A stretch of DNA of 64,000 nucleotides from contig SVMT01000002.1 of the NCBI GenBank assembly GCA_015067305.1, positions 62,001-126,000 on the forward strand, written 5' to 3'. This document shows positions 49,515-59,656 of this stretch, piece after piece. The stretch is from Oscillospiraceae bacterium. GTDB taxonomy: Bacteria > Bacillota > Clostridia > Oscillospirales > UBA644. Below the pieces are notes generated by a model, which worked only from the letters and a program-made list of their open reading frames with translations, was not told the DNA's origin and did no database searches. The position numbers were made by a program, and so were the translations under genes. Within the stretch, counting starts at the first letter, position 1. Every line of letters begins with the position of its first letter.

Positions 49515-51659
49515 ATGGAAGAAAACAAAGAGTTTCTTAAAGAAAAAAGATACTTAAACAAGGTTCTCAAACGAATAAAGCAACTAACAAAAGAATACGA
49601 AGAATCATCAGCGGAACTTGGCAGATATATTCGAGAAGAAAGAAGCCGTATGTGGGAAGACTTCAAACGTGCGGAACTTTCTGCCGAACAGATGGTAGAT
49701 CTTACACAGATCACAATGACGGAAGAAACTGATGTAAACAGATACTACGATTTTCAACGAAGAATTGAGAATATGAAAAAAATGGTAGTCTCTCCATATT
49801 TTGCACGTCTTGATTTCCGTGAAGAAGGCTTTAACGAAGATGAAACTATCTATATCGGTTACCTTTCATTACTTGACGGTTCAGATGTCCTTATTTGCGA
49901 CTGGAGAGCCGACATTTGCTCAATGTATTATGACTCTCCGTTAGGAAAAACCTTCTATACCTCTCAGGATGGCAAGTTCAATGTTGAACTTCTTTTAAGA
50001 CGACAGTTCAAGATCGTTGACGGTAAAATGGAATATATGTTTGACAGCGACATTGCTATTGAAGACAGTATTCTTAAAGAAGAACTCGGAAAAACTGCTG
50101 ACCTCAAACTTAAAACGATCATCACAACTATCCAAAAAGAACAGAATGCAATTATCAGAGATATTTCCGCAGATCTTCTTCTTGTTCAAGGTGTTGCTGG
50201 AAGCGGAAAAACTTCCGTTGCTCTCCACAGGCTTGCGTATCTGCTTTACAAATACAGAAAATCAGTTACATCGGATAATATCGTGATATTCTCCCCCAAC
50301 GAAGTTTTCTCTTCTTATATCAGCGAAGTATTACCTAATTTGGGTGAAAAGAAAGTTCTTGAAACAGACTTTCATTCATTTCTTAAACCTTTCCTGTATG
50401 AAAAGCAATACGAAGATATCGTAGAACAGAATGAAAGCCTTATAAATGACCCTCAAAGGCTTGATTCAATGAAGAAAAAGGGATCTGAAGACTTTGCACT
50501 TTTTCTGAAAAAGTATTTTGCAGCACATTCCGGTCAGTTGGATTTCAGAGATATTTCTCTCGCAGGAAGAGTTGTGATGACTGCTGAAGAGCTTAAATAT
50601 GAATTCACTGAACTGTATAAAAACTACACTACAGAAATCAGATTAGGCAAGATCTCAAGTAAACTTCTGGAACACGTAGAGAATGACGACAATATAAAAC
50701 TCATTATACTTGCAAGCTTTGAAAGAGAGTTTAAGCTTAAAGCTCTTCAAAATGCAAATGAATACACACAAGAAGAACTTGACCTTGAAAAGAAGCAGTT
50801 CTGGATGGACGCTACAAGACGGCTTGAAATGGAACTGAGAGAAAGGCTTTCTGTAAATGTCTATAAAATGTACCTTGCAGCACTTAAAGAATTTGATCCA
50901 AATGAATTCAAAAAGACTGCTGCAAATTACGAAAACGGAAAGCTTTTGTTTGAAGATATGCTCTGCATTGCTTATCTCAAACTACTTTCAGGACAAATCC
51001 CTGCACAAAACAAACTCAGTTATGTAGTTGTGGACGAGGCACAAGATTATCCACCAATGCTTTTCTACGTATTGGCATTGCTCTGTAAAAATGCAAAATT
51101 TACAATTCTCGGGGATATAAACCAGGCTATGACTCCCCACCTAAATTCAATCAAAGATATCGAACACATTTTTGATGGCGTAGTTAAGACAAAAAAAGTC
51201 TTTGACCTCAGAAAAAGCTACCGCTCAACTGTTGAAATAAATCAATTTCTTAACAGATTCAAACAGACGGACGGAAATGTTGAATTTCTTGACAGGCATG
51301 GTGCTGAACCTGAAATCAAAAAGACAAACGATTTAGCAAAAGATATTACAAAAGAAATAGAAAAACTTAAAGCAGACGGTTTTGATTCAAACGCGGTGAT
51401 ATGCAGAGATATGGCTCATGCGGAAATTCTTTATAAAGAGCTTAAAATGCATATCCCGACAATAATCAAAGTTGACCAGGATACAATAGTCAGAGGCGGA
51501 CAGAACGTAATCATTCCCATTTACCTGACAAAAGGACTTGAATTCGACGGTGTCATCATACCTGACATTACAATGTTTGATGGACACCCCGATGAAAAAG
51601 GAATGCAATACGTAGCCTGCTCAAGAGCTTTGCACAGACTTACAGTTTTTGAAGAATAG
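49515..51659 (+). CDS. UvrD-like superfamily 1 helicase, HelD-like
   Basis: N-terminal coiled coil, QGVAGSGKTSVALHRLAYLLY, VVDEAQDYPPML, TKGLEFDGVIIPD. Confidence 0.88.
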   Translation: MEENKEFLKEKRYLNKVLKRIKQLTKEYEESSAELGRYIREERSRMWEDFKRAELSAEQMVDLTQITMTEETDVNRYYDFQRRIENMKKMVVSPYFARLDFREEGFNEDETIYIGYLSLLDGSDVLICDWRADICSMYYDSPLGKTFYTSQDGKFNVELLLRRQFKIVDGKMEYMFDSDIAIEDSILKEELGKTADLKLKTIITTIQKEQNAIIRDISADLLLVQGVAGSGKTSVALHRLAYLLYKYRKSVTSDNIVIFSPNEVFSSYISEVLPNLGEKKVLETDFHSFLKPFLYEKQYEDIVEQNESLINDPQRLDSMKKKGSEDFALFLKKYFAAHSGQLDFRDISLAGRVVMTAEELKYEFTELYKNYTTEIRLGKISSKLLEHVENDDNIKLIILASFEREFKLKALQNANEYTQEELDLEKKQFWMDATRRLEMELRERLSVNVYKMYLAALKEFDPNEFKKTAANYENGKLLFEDMLCIAYLKLLSGQIPAQNKLSYVVVDEAQDYPPMLFYVLALLCKNAKFTILGDINQAMTPHLNSIKDIEHIFDGVVKTKKVFDLRKSYRSTVEINQFLNRFKQTDGNVEFLDRHGAEPEIKKTNDLAKDITKEIEKLKADGFDSNAVICRDMAHAEILYKELKMHIPTIIKVDQDTIVRGGQNVIIPIYLTKGLEFDGVIIPDITMFDGHPDEKGMQYVACSRALHRLTVFEE

Positions 51660-51681
51660 ATAAATTGGAGGCAATTCAATA

Positions 51682-53790
51682 ATGGAAATATCAGAAATTT
51701 TTGGCAGCCTTGTTTTTAATGACTCAGTAATGAAACAGAGACTTCCCAAAGAAACTTATACGGCACTTAAAAAAACAATAAGCGAAGGAAGAGACCTTGA
51801 TCTCTCCCTTGCAAATGTTGTTGCTAACGCAATGAAAGACTGGGCTGTATCGAAAGGAGCAACACACTACACTCATTGGTTCCAGCCTATGACAGGTGTT
51901 ACTGCAGAAAAACATGACAGCTTTATATCCCCAATATCTGACGGTTCAGTCATCATGGAATTCTCAGGCAAAGAGCTTGTCAAAGGAGAACCTGATGCAT
52001 CTTCATTCCCCTCAGGCGGTCTCAGAGCCACATTTGAAGCAAGAGGATATACAGCATGGGACCCAACTTCTTATGCATTTATTAAAGACCGAGCGCTCTG
52101 TATCCCAACGGTATTCTGTTCCTACGGCGGAGAATCTCTTGATAAGAAAACTCCCCTTCTCAGATCCATGGAAGCCCTCAACGATCAGGCTGTAAGACTT
52201 ATGCACATTATCGGAAACAACGATGTTACAGCAGTTAATCCTTCTGTAGGTTCCGAACAGGAATATTTTCTTATTGACAATGAACTTTACAAAAAAAGAA
52301 AGGACCTGATCTTTACAGGCAGAACTCTTTTCGGTGCAAAAGCACCAAAAGGTCAGGAATTGGAAGACCACTACTACGGAACGATCAAACCCAGAGTTTC
52401 CGCTTTCATGGCAAATCTTGACGATGAACTTTGGAAACTCGGCATTTCCGCAAAAACAGAACATAACGAAGCGGCTCCCGCACAGCATGAACTTGCACCT
52501 ATATTCGAAAATGCTAACCTCGCAACGGACCACAACCAGCTGACAATGGAAATGATGAAAAAAATTGCCGCAGATCACGGTCTCGCCTGTCTGCTCCATG
52601 AAAAACCATTTGAAGGCGTAAACGGAAGCGGTAAACACAATAACTGGTCACTCAACACAAATTTAGGCAAAAACCTTCTTAATCCGGGCAAACATCCCAA
52701 CGAAAACCCACAGTTTCTCCTTGTTCTTTGCGCTGTCATCAAGGCTGTGGACGAATATCAGGATCTCCTGAGACTTTCCGTTGCAACGGCAGGAAATGAC
52801 CACCGTCTTGGAGCACACGAAGCGCCTCCTGCAATCGTTTCAATCTTCCTTGGTGACGAACTCACCGAAATTCTTGAATGCTATGAGAATGATACCCCTT
52901 ACGATGAACGCAAGAAGCAAAAAATGGAACTTGGAGTTCACGGTATGCCTGTTATCTCAAAAGACTCAACTGACAGAAACCGTACTTCTCCATTTGCTTA
53001 TACAGGAAATAAATTCGAATTCAGAATGTTGGGTTCAAGCATTTCAATTGCAGAACCTAATATAATGCTGAATACGATAGTTGCTGAAGAATTCAGAAAA
53101 TTTGCTGACGAACTTGAAAATACTGAAGATGTAAAATCAGGTATTATTTCAATAATTAAAGAAACAGTTAAAAATCACAAGAGAATCATTTTCAACGGAA
53201 ACAACTATTCCGATGAATGGGTCGAAGAAGCAGAAAGAAGAGGTCTTTTCAATCTCCGTTCTACACCCGAAGCTATCCTCAGATACCGTGCAGAAAAGAA
53301 TATTGAATTGTTTACTCGCCACAAGATCTTCACAAGACAGGAAGTCCTTTCAAGATGTGAAATTCTCCTTGAAAACTATAGCAAAGTTCTCAATGTTGAA
53401 GCTCTCACAATGTTAGATATGGCAAAACAGGAAATACTTCCCGCAATACTTGCTTATGAAAAACACCTTGCCGAAACGGCGTCTGTAAAGAAATCTCTCG
53501 GAGAAACCAATGACACTAATTATAGAGCTATTTCATGCAGAACAGAAGCAAGAATTATTGCAAAGCTCTCCAACCTTGCTGACGAAGTATACGACAGAAC
53601 AGATGAACTTTCTGAATTACTTTCCGAACTTAAAGTCATTTGTGACTGTGAAAAAGCGGCATTTTTCTGCAAAGAAAAACTCGTTCCTGCAATGAAGCAG
53701 CTTCGAAAAGCAGCCGATGAAGCAGAAACCATTATGGCAAAAGATTTTATCCCCTACCCCACTTATGCAGATCTGCTCTTCAGCGTATAA
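51682..53790 (+). CDS. glnN: Glutamine synthetase type III
   Basis: HYTHWFQPMTGVTAEKHDSF, EHNEAAPAQHELAPIFENANLATDHNQL, NGSGKHNNWSLNT. Confidence 0.96.
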   Translation: MEISEIFGSLVFNDSVMKQRLPKETYTALKKTISEGRDLDLSLANVVANAMKDWAVSKGATHYTHWFQPMTGVTAEKHDSFISPISDGSVIMEFSGKELVKGEPDASSFPSGGLRATFEARGYTAWDPTSYAFIKDRALCIPTVFCSYGGESLDKKTPLLRSMEALNDQAVRLMHIIGNNDVTAVNPSVGSEQEYFLIDNELYKKRKDLIFTGRTLFGAKAPKGQELEDHYYGTIKPRVSAFMANLDDELWKLGISAKTEHNEAAPAQHELAPIFENANLATDHNQLTMEMMKKIAADHGLACLLHEKPFEGVNGSGKHNNWSLNTNLGKNLLNPGKHPNENPQFLLVLCAVIKAVDEYQDLLRLSVATAGNDHRLGAHEAPPAIVSIFLGDELTEILECYENDTPYDERKKQKMELGVHGMPVISKDSTDRNRTSPFAYTGNKFEFRMLGSSISIAEPNIMLNTIVAEEFRKFADELENTEDVKSGIISIIKETVKNHKRIIFNGNNYSDEWVEEAERRGLFNLRSTPEAILRYRAEKNIELFTRHKIFTRQEVLSRCEILLENYSKVLNVEALTMLDMAKQEILPAILAYEKHLAETASVKKSLGETNDTNYRAISCRTEARIIAKLSNLADEVYDRTDELSELLSELKVICDCEKAAFFCKEKLVPAMKQLRKAADEAETIMAKDFIPYPTYADLLFSV

Positions 53791-53802
53791 TCAAAAAATA
53801 CA

Positions 53803-53832
53803 GGGAAATTCTTTTCATAAGAGTTTCCCTTT
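53803..53832 (+). terminator. glnN terminator
   Basis: AGGGAAATTCTT-TTCAT-AAGAGTTTCCCTTT. Confidence 0.7.
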
Positions 53833-53860
53833 CATCCTAAATTTAACAAAGGAGTTTATA

Positions 53861-54871
53861 ATGGATCAGAATTGGAATATATCTTTAGACGGATGTTTTT
53901 TTGAAAATCACAGCACAAAAAGAGGCTCAAAAGAAATAAAGATAAATAAAATTTTTGACTGGGACGGTCAAAATGTACATATTCCCTCAATCTATCTTTC
54001 AACGAAAGGACTTATAGTTGATATACTTCTCGAAACTGATAAAGAGAAAGTCTGGAAGTTCATTGAAAAATTTGACCTTATAAACGACGAATATGGAAGT
54101 TCTCTGACGAAAGACCAAAGGGATGAACTTGAAAGAGAAAACCCATTACATTTCAGCTTTAATACAACAGTCATGGTGAATAAAAAACTCATAAAACAGT
54201 GCAGCGGTTCAGCTTGTACATGGATTCCCAACCTTCCGGAAGAAAAATGTCCCTCACAGGAAGCAAAAGAAGCTATCGACCATTACGGAATGGATCCCGA
54301 AAAAGCATGGAGCGTATATAGAATCAGATTTGAATGGGCAACGGTAAAACGTCCTAATATCAAAGATCTTTCCATAATGTTATCGTCTGATAAGAGTTAC
54401 TTTCCTGCAGAACATTTCAAAAACCCGTTAAATGGTGATATTGTCAAAATCACAGACCCCACAAACGGAAATGAATACAAACTGACAGTTGAGGATGTTG
54501 AAAAGTATTCTTTGGGAAACTTACATTTAGATTCAAACGACAAGGAACTACCGAAGAATTATACCGTAATGACTTATATCATTGAGCCAAATATCAGCAT
54601 GGAAGAATTCCATCTTGATGATTGTATAGAATCTGACTTTGTAAGAGTTTCCCCATCCAAAGACATGAAGAATGCCGACGAAGGAGCTATCAAAGCAGAA
54701 TCCATAGGTATTATCGGTGGGATTGACGGTCCCATTGCAGTATTAACAGCATCTAGATCAACTAAAAAAACGGCTACATCCTCTATACATTTCGACACAG
54801 AGTATGATGTTGAATGGAGAGCTATATTCCGCAAGAAACTAAAATCAGATGTGGTTTTCAAGCTTATTTGA
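53861..54871 (+). CDS. Hypothetical protein with SIGIIGGIDGP motif
   Basis: Intact ORF, RBS AAAGGAG; motif encoded at 54698-54754 resembles decarboxylase beta-subunit signature. Confidence 0.7.
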   Translation: MDQNWNISLDGCFFENHSTKRGSKEIKINKIFDWDGQNVHIPSIYLSTKGLIVDILLETDKEKVWKFIEKFDLINDEYGSSLTKDQRDELERENPLHFSFNTTVMVNKKLIKQCSGSACTWIPNLPEEKCPSQEAKEAIDHYGMDPEKAWSVYRIRFEWATVKRPNIKDLSIMLSSDKSYFPAEHFKNPLNGDIVKITDPTNGNEYKLTVEDVEKYSLGNLHLDSNDKELPKNYTVMTYIIEPNISMEEFHLDDCIESDFVRVSPSKDMKNADEGAIKAESIGIIGGIDGPIAVLTASRSTKKTATSSIHFDTEYDVEWRAIFRKKLKSDVVFKLI

Positions 54872-54977
54872 TATATAAATCCATTTGTGAATTATTTGTA
54901 AATTAACGCTTTACCCCCTTTACAAATCAAGAAAAGTGTGGTATAATATTCAAGCTGAATGAAACAGCGTTGAATAT

Positions 54978-55053
54978 TCCTCCTTAGCTCAGTCGGTAGA
55001 GCACCTGACTGTTAATCAGGGAGTCGTTGGTTCAAGTCCAACAGGGGGAGCCA
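54978..55053 (+). tRNA. tRNA-Asn (anticodon GTT), copy 1, CCA encoded
   Basis: Full cloverleaf; loop CTGTTAA; TTTACA-17-TATAAT promoter upstream. Confidence 0.96.
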
Positions 55054-55085
55054 AAAATCCTCGTTCTTCGGAACGGGGATTTTTC
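55054..55085 (+). terminator. Terminator of tRNA-Asn copy 1
   Basis: AAAAATCCTCGTTC-TTCG-GAACGGGGATTTTT. Confidence 0.85.
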
Positions 55086-55163
55086 ATTTTGCATCCCGGA
55101 ACGTAAGTCCTTGATTTTCATAGAGGTTTTTTACTATAATGGGATAAAAAGGAGGTGCATATT

Positions 55164-56708
55164 ATGCTCACTATCAATATTCCCGCAGACGGTCTTTTCC
55201 TTGCTGTACAAAAGGCGGCAGATGGCGATCTCTCAAGGGATAATGTTGAAAGAATTATAAATGACTACATCGGCAGCTTCCTTGAAGCCAAGCCGGACAT
55301 TATCTTTTTGAATGTCTGCTACCGAAGAGCCCTTACACCGTCGGAGGTTTTTGACAGTTATCTGTACGATATTGAAACCAATGAAAATGGTTACGCAGTC
55401 AGAGATGAACAAAACCGAAGTGTAAAAACCTTGAGCCCAACAACAGAAGGCGTGTCAAAGTATTTTATGTCGTTCGTTTTGTGTGCACGAATCCTGCTTC
55501 AAAGTGGTATAGATGTTTATAAAATAGCTGTTGCAAGGATTCGAAAAACGGAATGTCGGGTTTTTCTGTCGGTGCGGATGAACGATGCACATTATACCGA
55601 AAATGTAGCAATCAATTCAAGCTTTGCTCTGAAAAACGGGTGTGCAAATACCGCAGAGAAAAACGGAGTCAATCTGGACTATTCCAAAGAATCCGTGCAG
55701 AATTATTATTACGCCTACATTGCAGAACTCCTGTCCCAATATGATGTTGACGGAATTGAGCTGGACTGGCTCAGATATCCAACTGTATTGCCCCAAGATA
55801 AGCGGTCGGATTTCGGCATCATCGGGGATTATATGAAAAGACTCCGCCGCCTGATTGGCGGGTATAGCAAAGTTGTTGCGATACGGGTCCTGGCGACGGA
55901 AGAAGAAAATCTCTCCAATGGTTTGGATGTGGGTATGTGGGTAGCCGATGGAAGTGTTGATGTGATCACCATCGAAAATTTTTATGTTCCCACGAATTAT
56001 GAATTGCCTGTTGTCGCTTGGCGAGAAAGCATCGAAAAGAAAAATGCAGACCATAATCCCTATTGTTTGCTCTGTGGCTCAGATTGGGCGGTGTCCTGCG
56101 TGAGTAATTATAATCTTGCTATGACACCTGCACTTGTGCGCGGGTTTGCCGATACCTGTTTTGAAAACGATGCAGATGGAATATATCTTTTCAATTATTT
56201 TGAGCAGAACGATACAAGCTCCTTTGAATTTGTGAGGGATGAAAACAGCGGGAGTCTGAAAAATTGCTTTTTTGAACGCATACAAGCGGCCAAGGCGTGG
56301 CAAGATTTACCGCGAAGATATGTGCATATTGGCAATTCCAAAAAGCGATATCCGATTTCGCTTTGCAGTGGAGAATGCTATGAATTTGCGAAAACTATCA
56401 AAAGTCCCTTTGAAAAATGCAGAATCGTTTTCGGATGCGACCTGGATGCCACCTTGTCGGTATATGCCAATGGTGCCTTGCTGAATAACGCACAAAAAGA
56501 AAAGACTTGCTCCGAATTTGCATACATACCTCCAAGCGAAATCGGCAGAGAAAACCACTTTATTTATGCACTTACGCAAGCGGCACCGTTTGTATTCTCG
56601 GTAGACATACCAATAAATATATTTGAGAACGATAGTGTTAATGTGAAGATCAAAAACGATGCTTGTAATGAGATGAATATTATGTGGATTGAAATCGTTT
56701 GCGAGTAA
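55164..56708 (+). CDS. Glycoside hydrolase-like TIM-barrel protein (GHL10-type), putative
   Basis: YDVDGIELDWLRYP, VIRVLATEEE, DGIYLFNYF barrel motifs; GGAGG RBS. Confidence 0.65.
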   Translation: MLTINIPADGLFLAVQKAADGDLSRDNVERIINDYIGSFLEAKPDIIFLNVCYRRALTPSEVFDSYLYDIETNENGYAVRDEQNRSVKTLSPTTEGVSKYFMSFVLCARILLQSGIDVYKIAVARIRKTECRVFLSVRMNDAHYTENVAINSSFALKNGCANTAEKNGVNLDYSKESVQNYYYAYIAELLSQYDVDGIELDWLRYPTVLPQDKRSDFGIIGDYMKRLRRLIGGYSKVVAIRVLATEEENLSNGLDVGMWVADGSVDVITIENFYVPTNYELPVVAWRESIEKKNADHNPYCLLCGSDWAVSCVSNYNLAMTPALVRGFADTCFENDADGIYLFNYFEQNDTSSFEFVRDENSGSLKNCFFERIQAAKAWQDLPRRYVHIGNSKKRYPISLCSGECYEFAKTIKSPFEKCRIVFGCDLDATLSVYANGALLNNAQKEKTCSEFAYIPPSEIGRENHFIYALTQAAPFVFSVDIPINIFENDSVNVKIKNDACNEMNIMWIEIVCE

Positions 56709-56731
56709 GTTGCATTTTTGTACTATGAGCT

Positions 56732-56919
56732 CATAATGGGGCAACAATTTTGCACCCTAACACAAAAGTCTTTGTAAATCAAGGGCTTTTCGTGTTTTCA
56801 GAGGTAAAAAACAATCCTCCTTCACCATTGCACCTTTTCTTGGAGCTTATGGCCTTGAACTTGCAACCAATCGAAAGTAAACTATTGAAATATTATAAAC
56901 AGTATGTTATAATATAATA
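56732..56919 (+). repeat. 188-bp direct repeat, copy 1 (R')
   Basis: Aligns without net gap to 60993-61180; shares CATAATGGGGCAACAATTTTGCACCCTAACACAAAAGTC exactly. Confidence 0.9.
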
Positions 56920-56953
56920 AAAAGATGTGTAAATAAAACGGAGATTCGATATT

Positions 56954-57445
56954 ATGAAAAGGCAAAATTATATAACGTGGGACGAATATTTTATGGGTGT
57001 CGCACTGCTTGCATCCATGAGGTCGAAAGACCCTTGCACACAAGTTGGAGCTTGTATTGTTGATAGTGAAAATCATATACTTTCTACAGGGTACAATGGC
57101 TTTCCATGCGGTTGTTCGGACGATGAATTCCCTTGGGAAAGAGAAGGAACCTATTCCGAAACAAAATACCCCTTTGTCGTTCATGCAGAGTTGAATGCCA
57201 TTTTGAATTCTCACGGTAAAAATCTGGCGGGCGCTAAAATTTATATCTCGCTGTTTCCGTGTAACGAGTGCGCAAAAGCGATCATTCAAGCGGGAATAAA
57301 AGAAGTTTTATACTTATCAGATAAATACGAAGAATCGGAAAGCTCAATAGCTTCAAAGAGAATGTTGACAGCTTCAGGGGTAAAGTTCACTCGACTTGTT
57401 ACACAAAATAAGTCAATAACTCTTGATCTAAAAACAGAAAAATAA
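56954..57445 (+). CDS. dCMP deaminase family (ComEB-like)
   Basis: SKDPCTQVGACIVD, VHAELNAILN, LFPCNECAKAIIQAGIKEV. Confidence 0.92.
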   Translation: MKRQNYITWDEYFMGVALLASMRSKDPCTQVGACIVDSENHILSTGYNGFPCGCSDDEFPWEREGTYSETKYPFVVHAELNAILNSHGKNLAGAKIYISLFPCNECAKAIIQAGIKEVLYLSDKYEESESSIASKRMLTASGVKFTRLVTQNKSITLDLKTEK

Positions 57446-57484
57446 AAAATGCAAGCAACGGTTCAATTCTATTGAGTGCGTCAA

Positions 57485-57517
57485 CAAATCCAAGTCTTTT
57501 GACTTGGATTTGTTTTC
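57485..57517 (+). terminator. Terminator after dCMP deaminase
   Basis: CAAATCCAAGTC-TTTT-GACTTGGATTTG, 12-bp perfect stem. Confidence 0.8.
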
Positions 57518-57608
57518 TTCAACTTCAGGTTGAAAAAAATAAACCATTGATTTATTGACTTTAAATATAATATATGCTATAATATATTCAAAGAAAGGAG
57601 ATGTTCGC

Positions 57609-58172
57609 ATGGAAAATGTAAACATTGTATTAGCAGCTAATATTTTAAAATACAGAAAGAAAAGCGGTTTAAGTCAAGATGAACTTGCACAAAAGTTAGG
57701 AGTTACTTTCCAAGCTGTTTCAAAATGGGAAAATGCAAAAGCAGCACCTGATATTTCTTTTTTGCCAATTATGGCTGATATTTTTGATTGCTACATCGAT
57801 GAGCTGTTCTCACGAGAGGTCAAGACAGAAATTCATTACGATCACTGTGCAGAACTCCCCTGGCCTGATGACAATACCATAAGAGTGTTCCAAACACTCG
57901 GCAAGAAAATTTTGAAGTCCCAGGAAGAAAAATCTTGCATTGAAGTTACTTTTCCCCGTAATTGCAATGAAACTACAAGGCAGTATTTTAAGGTTGAGGT
58001 TTTCGGTAACCTTTACTCCGATAGCAGTATAAATGGCGATGTCATTTGCCACGGCAGGATCGACTGCCATGAGATAAATGGAGATATAACATCACAAGGT
58101 GACATCAGTGCTTATCAGATCAGCAGCTGCAGTAAGATTACTTGTAATGAGATCATAAACAAGAATAATTGA
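57609..58172 (+). CDS. XRE-family regulator with C-terminal repeat (bactofilin-like) tail
   Basis: RKKSGLSQDELAQKLGVTFQAVSKWENAKAAPDISFLP; tail GNLYSDSSINGDVICHGRIDCHEINGDITSQGDISAYQIS. Confidence 0.85.
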   Translation: MENVNIVLAANILKYRKKSGLSQDELAQKLGVTFQAVSKWENAKAAPDISFLPIMADIFDCYIDELFSREVKTEIHYDHCAELPWPDDNTIRVFQTLGKKILKSQEEKSCIEVTFPRNCNETTRQYFKVEVFGNLYSDSSINGDVICHGRIDCHEINGDITSQGDISAYQISSCSKITCNEIINKNN

Positions 58173-58177
58173 TAAGA

Positions 58178-58206
58178 AAGGTTGTCGAGATACGACAACT
58201 TTTTCT
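58178..58206 (+). terminator. Terminator
   Basis: GTTGTCG-AGATA-CGACAAC-TTTTT. Confidence 0.8.
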
Positions 58207-58308
58207 CTATTTTAGGGATCAATCTTTAAAACCTTTAATATGATTTTAACCATATTGTAGTTTTCTGAATTAAAAATGTAGTATATAAGTGAAAGGAGGT
58301 TTATATAA

Positions 58309-58866
58309 ATGATTGATGAAAAAATAATTGAGCTATTCTTTGAAAGGTCAGAGCAAGCAATCATGGAATTAGATAAAAAATACGGAAAAATGTTTTATTC
58401 TATAGCTCATAACATTCTTAATAATCAGCAAGACGCTGAGGAATGTGTAAATGATGCTTATTTGGGAACATGGAATACTATACCACCGGCAAATCCTAAA
58501 CCACTATTAACATTTGTGTGCAAAATCGTAAGAAATCTTGCGCTCAAACAATATCATAAAAATACAGCTGCAAAACGAAACAGTATTTATGCTGTTGCAA
58601 TGGAAGAACTGGAAAATTGTCTTGAATCCAAATCCTCTATAGAAGATGAGCTTGAAGCAAATGAGCTGATCAAAATTATAGAAGAATTTTTAGATTCGAT
58701 ATCTGAAGAAAACAGAGTTATATTCATAAGTCGATATTGGTTTTCAGATTCGTATTCAGACATTGCAACAAAAGTCGGATTAACTGAAAAAAATGTATCA
58801 GTGCGCCTTACCAGAATACGCAAAGAACTGAAGAATTATTTATTGAAAAGAGAGGTTTTATTATGA
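58309..58866 (+). CDS. ECF-type RNA polymerase sigma factor
   Basis: ILNNQQDAEECVNDAYLGTWNTIPP, RVIFISRYWFSDSYSDIATKVGLTEKNVSVRLTRIRKEL. Confidence 0.93.
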   Translation: MIDEKIIELFFERSEQAIMELDKKYGKMFYSIAHNILNNQQDAEECVNDAYLGTWNTIPPANPKPLLTFVCKIVRNLALKQYHKNTAAKRNSIYAVAMEELENCLESKSSIEDELEANELIKIIEEFLDSISEENRVIFISRYWFSDSYSDIATKVGLTEKNVSVRLTRIRKELKNYLLKREVLL

Positions 58867-59528
58867 CTTTAAAGACTTTCCAAGCCGCAATAGAAAACAT
58901 AAACGATAAATATATTTATGAAGCAGCTACCTATACAGCAAAGAAAAAAGAGAATTTAACCGTAAAATGGCTTTCCGTTGCCGCTTGTATAACAATTATT
59001 GTGATATGTGGAATAATTGGTAAGTTTTCACTATTCTCAAACACACCAACTAATAAGAACTCATCTTATTTCACATTAACAACATACGCAAAAAACGGAG
59101 ATATGGTAGAATTGACAGAATCAGAAGGTTATTTTAATTCTACAGCATCTCATGAAAGTATTTTCGGTGTTGATATGCCATTGTTTAATTTCTGTATACG
59201 TCCTTCTGATTTAAAGGAAAATGATGTTCTATATTCAAAATTTGATATATCTGTATCTTATAACGGTTCAATTGTCGGACATATGGATGAACACCTTTTA
59301 GTGGCATATCTCATTCCTACCGTTAATTCAGATGAAAAACAATGGTCTTATTCTATCTCAGGCTGGTTTGTTGAATCAACAGATATTGTTATTACAATAA
59401 AAGATAAAAACCTTAATGAAATCGTTGAGACGATTACAGTAAATGTAACTTATTTAAACGATAGACAGGAATATGAACTGAAAATTGTTAAATGGGAAAC
59501 TTATCCAGTTAGCAATTCACAGGAATAA
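58863..59528 (+). CDS. Putative anti-sigma factor / membrane protein
   Basis: Start overlaps stop of sigma gene; cytosolic N-terminus, one TM helix, extracytoplasmic domain. Confidence 0.7.
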   Translation: MTLKTFQAAIENINDKYIYEAATYTAKKKENLTVKWLSVAACITIIVICGIIGKFSLFSNTPTNKNSSYFTLTTYAKNGDMVELTESEGYFNSTASHESIFGVDMPLFNFCIRPSDLKENDVLYSKFDISVSYNGSIVGHMDEHLLVAYLIPTVNSDEKQWSYSISGWFVESTDIVITIKDKNLNEIVETITVNVTYLNDRQEYELKIVKWETYPVSNSQE

Positions 59529-59574
59529 TTCGGGAACCACGTGAAATAAGATTCTGTTTAAATATTATTATCTC

Positions 59575-59603
59575 TTGACATAATGTAAAGATTATGATAT
59601 AAT
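59575..59603 (+). promoter_or_regulatory. Promoter TTGACA-17-TATAAT with palindrome over -10
   Basis: ATGATATAATG (59594-59604) / CATTATATCAT (59618-59628) inverted repeat. Confidence 0.7.
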
Positions 59604-59656
59604 GATTGCAATCAATACATTATATCATAAAGATAAAGTAACGGGGAGCAAATAAA

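Noticed and set aside
52012-52638. 208-aa minus-strand ORF opposite glnN
   Set aside because: Lies fully inside a well-supported glutamine synthetase; composition is antisense-type with no family motif.
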